From Nonomuraea guangzhouensis (GTDB taxonomy: Bacteria > Actinomycetota > Actinomycetes > Streptosporangiales > Streptosporangiaceae), in assembly GCF_019396345.1 (NCBI RefSeq), contig NZ_JAHKRM010000020.1, forward strand, positions 124,001 to 188,000: a stretch of DNA of 64,000 nt, written 5' to 3'. Position numbers and translations under genes: made by a program. The notes under the pieces were generated by a model, which was given only the letters and a program-made list of their open reading frames with translations, did not search any database and was not told the origin of the DNA. The first letter of the stretch is position 1. Each line of letters opens with the position of its first letter. Shown in pieces: positions 62,301-64,000 of the stretch.

Positions 62301-64000
62301 CTCGGCCCGCAGCTCCTCGGGGGTGGTGACGGGCATCCGGCAGGCGAAGTCGCGGCAGACGTACGCGGCAGGGGCTCCGCCGACCGTCCCGCGGCCTTCC
62401 AGCAGCGCGGGGCCGCCCGGCTGCCCGCCCTCGCCGTCGCCCAGCGCGACGACCAGGCCGGGAACGTCGGCCAGCAGCGCCTCGCGGTGCAGCGCCCGCG
62501 TACGCGGGTCGTCCGGCGGCCCGACGACCGCCACCTCGACCGGACCGCCGAGCGCCGCCCGCGCCACGGCCAGCCCCCAGCCGGCGAACCTCGCGTGCCC
62601 GGTGGCCAGCACGGACACCGTGCCGAGAGCCTCGTAGGCGGCCTCACGGTGCCGTGCGGACCCCGTCAGCGCCGAGTGGGCGAGCAGCGCCCCGGCCGCC
62701 GCGTACTGCCCCGACGGGGTCGCGTTGTCGGTGGGGTCCTGCGGTCGCTGGAACAGCCGTTCGGCGTCGTCGGCCGTGTCGTAGAACCCGCCCGCGTCGT
62801 CGCCGAACCGGTCGAGCACGGTGTCGAGCAGCGAGCCCGCCAGCCGGTGCCAGCGCGTCTCGCCGGTCACGCCGTAGAGGGCGATCAGCCCCTCGGCCAG
62901 GTTCGCGTAGTCCTCCAGCACCCCGGCGTTGCGGCCGGCCCGCCCGTCGCGTGAGGTCCGCAGCAGCCTGCCGCCGTCCATGTGCACGTCTTCGAGCAGC
63001 TCGGCCGCCTGGCGGGCGGCCGCGACCAGGTCCGGCCGGTCGAACACCATGCCGGTCTCGGCCAGCGCGGCGATGGCCAGCCCGTTCCACGAGGCCACGA
63101 CCTTGTCGTCACGTCCCGGGCGGACCCGCAGGCCCCGGGCGGCGAGCAGCCGGGCCCGGACGTCGTCGAACCGCGTGGCGTCGTCCGGGTCGGCGAGCAG
63201 CTGCAGCACGGACGTGCCGTGCTCGAACGTGCCCCGCACCTCGAAGAGCCGGGTGGCCCATTCGCCGTCATCGTCGCCGAGCACCTCGCGAAGCTGCTCC
63301 GGCGTCCAGACGTAGAACCTGCCCTCCTCGCCCTCGCTGTCGGCGTCGAGCGCCGAGGCGAAGCCGCCCTCCGCAGTACGCATCTCGCGCAGCAGCCAGT
63401 CGGCCGTCTCCAGGGCGACCCGCCGGGCGAGGGGCTCCCGGCTCGCCTTCCACCAGTGCGTGTAGACGCGCAGCAGCAGCGCGTTGTCGTACAGCATCTT
63501 CTCGAAGTGCGGCACCACCCAGCCCGCGTCGACGCTGTAGCGGGCGAAGCCGCCGCCGAGCTGGTCGTACATGCCGCCGCGCGCCATCGCGTCCAGCGTG
63601 CGGCCGCTCATCTCGCTCTCCCCGGAGCGCAGCAGGAACTCCAGCACCATCGACGGCGGGAACTTGGGCGCCCCGCCGAACCCGCCGCGCTCCTTGTCGA
63701 ACGACTCCCGCAGATTCGCCACGGCCAGCGCCAGCGCCTCCTCGCCGGGCAGCGGCCCGCTGGGCAGCGTCGTGTGCGCGTTGAGCGCCTCGACCACCTT
63801 CGAGCCCTGCTCCGTCACGGTCGCCCGGTCGCCGGTCCACGCGTCGTGCACGCCGCGCAGCAGCCGCTGGAACTGGGCCCGCGGGAAGTAGGTGCCGCAG
63901 TAGAACGGGTGACCCTCAGGCGTCGCGAACACCGTCATCGGCCAGCCGCCCTGGTGGATCATGGCCTGGGTGGCGGTCATGTAGACGGCGTCGACGTCGG
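62286..64000 (-). CDS. Thioredoxin-domain (YyaL/SPATA20-like) protein, 5' end outside window
   Basis: The frame is open to the window edge, so the N-terminus is missing. The visible part begins inside the DUF255 thioredoxin-like domain (DADVDAVYMTATQAM..., GGWPMTVFATPEGHPFYCGTYFP) and continues into the six-hairpin-like alpha barrel: ERGGFGGAPKFPPSMVLEFLL, RGGMYDQLGGGFARYSVD, PHFEKMLYDNALLL and SWNGLAIAALAETG. The family is widespread and its enzyme role is unproven. Usual length is about 670 residues, so roughly 100 are missing. Confidence 0.9.
   Translation of the reverse strand, partial: DVDAVYMTATQAMIHQGGWPMTVFATPEGHPFYCGTYFPRAQFQRLLRGVHDAWTGDRATVTEQGSKVVEALNAHTTLPSGPLPGEEALALAVANLRESFDKERGGFGGAPKFPPSMVLEFLLRSGESEMSGRTLDAMARGGMYDQLGGGFARYSVDAGWVVPHFEKMLYDNALLLRVYTHWWKASREPLARRVALETADWLLREMRTAEGGFASALDADSEGEEGRFYVWTPEQLREVLGDDDGEWATRLFEVRGTFEHGTSVLQLLADPDDATRFDDVRARLLAARGLRVRPGRDDKVVASWNGLAIAALAETGMVFDRPDLVAAARQAAELLEDVHMDGGRLLRTSRDGRAGRNAGVLEDYANLAEGLIALYGVTGETRWHRLAGSLLDTVLDRFGDDAGGFYDTADDAERLFQRPQDPTDNATPSGQYAAAGALLAHSALTGSARHREAAYEALGTVSVLATGHARFAGWGLAVARAALGGPVEVAVVGPPDDPRTRALHREALLADVPGLVVALGDGEGGQPGGPALLEGRGTVGGAPAAYVCRDFACRMPVTTPEELRAELAGR

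Overview
The window is a 64-kb piece of a high-GC actinobacterial chromosome. Supporting features are the base composition, frequent GTG/TTG starts, many probable leaderless genes with a TANNNT box about 7 nt upstream of the start, a SARP/AfsR-type regulator, an F420/PPOX-type protein, DUF501 and DUF6292 proteins, and the order prs-rplY-pth ... mfd-(SurA-like)-mazG-eno-ftsB-DUF501-ppx, which is a conserved actinobacterial neighbourhood. A filamentous actinomycete of the Streptosporangiales/Streptomyces type fits best. The genus cannot be fixed from the sequence alone. The left end cuts prs and the right end cuts a thioredoxin-domain (YyaL-like) gene.

Region 1 (1-2157): partial prs, rplY and pth. 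Region 2 (2249-21433) is the standout: about 19 kb of accessory genes set between pth and the cupin/mfd genes. It reads as a dedicated sulfated-exopolysaccharide system. It holds a membrane polyprenyl-phosphate sugar transferase, a GT2 and a WecG/TagA/CpsF glycosyltransferase, a Wzx-type flippase, an O-antigen-polymerase-like membrane protein and a Wzz-like chain-length protein. It also holds three different sulfotransferases and an APH-fold kinase. A full set of genes for making and recycling the sulfate donor PAPS is present: CysD and CysN make APS, CysC (with a decayed ATP-sulfurylase-like front half) makes PAPS, and CysQ destroys the by-product PAP. A TauE/SafE anion permease, a GH26-like lipoprotein and a methyltransferase complete the block. 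No APS/PAPS reductase or sulfite reductase is present, so the sulfate activation looks meant for sulfation rather than cysteine synthesis. Six reverse-strand genes (wzz-like to sulfotransferase, 17220 to 10689) are chained by short stop/start overlaps.

Region 3 (21496-35448) is mostly housekeeping: cupin, mfd, SurA-like lipoprotein, mazG, eno, ftsB-like, DUF501, ppx, a secreted four-repeat protein with a rare TTA codon, a family-5 uracil-DNA glycosylase, type II NADH dehydrogenase, an ACT-domain protein and a peptide deformylase whose HEXXH glutamate is glutamine. At 35498-35570 lies a 73-nt class I tRNA with a UAA anticodon, odd because leucine tRNAs normally carry a long variable arm.

Region 4 (35742-64000): BI-1-like membrane protein, DUF4287, PPOX protein, thiolase, PQQ-propeller lipoprotein, SGNH hydrolase, cystathionine beta-synthase, imine-reductase-like protein, a giant SARP/AfsR regulator with internal minisatellites, a histidine kinase, metB, small membrane proteins, a MoxR ATPase/VWA pair, a FIST sensor, an M1 peptidase lipoprotein, hppD with a divergent Lrp regulator, and a class A penicillin-binding protein. 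Short tandem repeats in multiples of 3 bp recur at gene edges and inside genes, a notable habit of this genome. No CRISPR array, insertion sequence, integrase or rRNA was seen.
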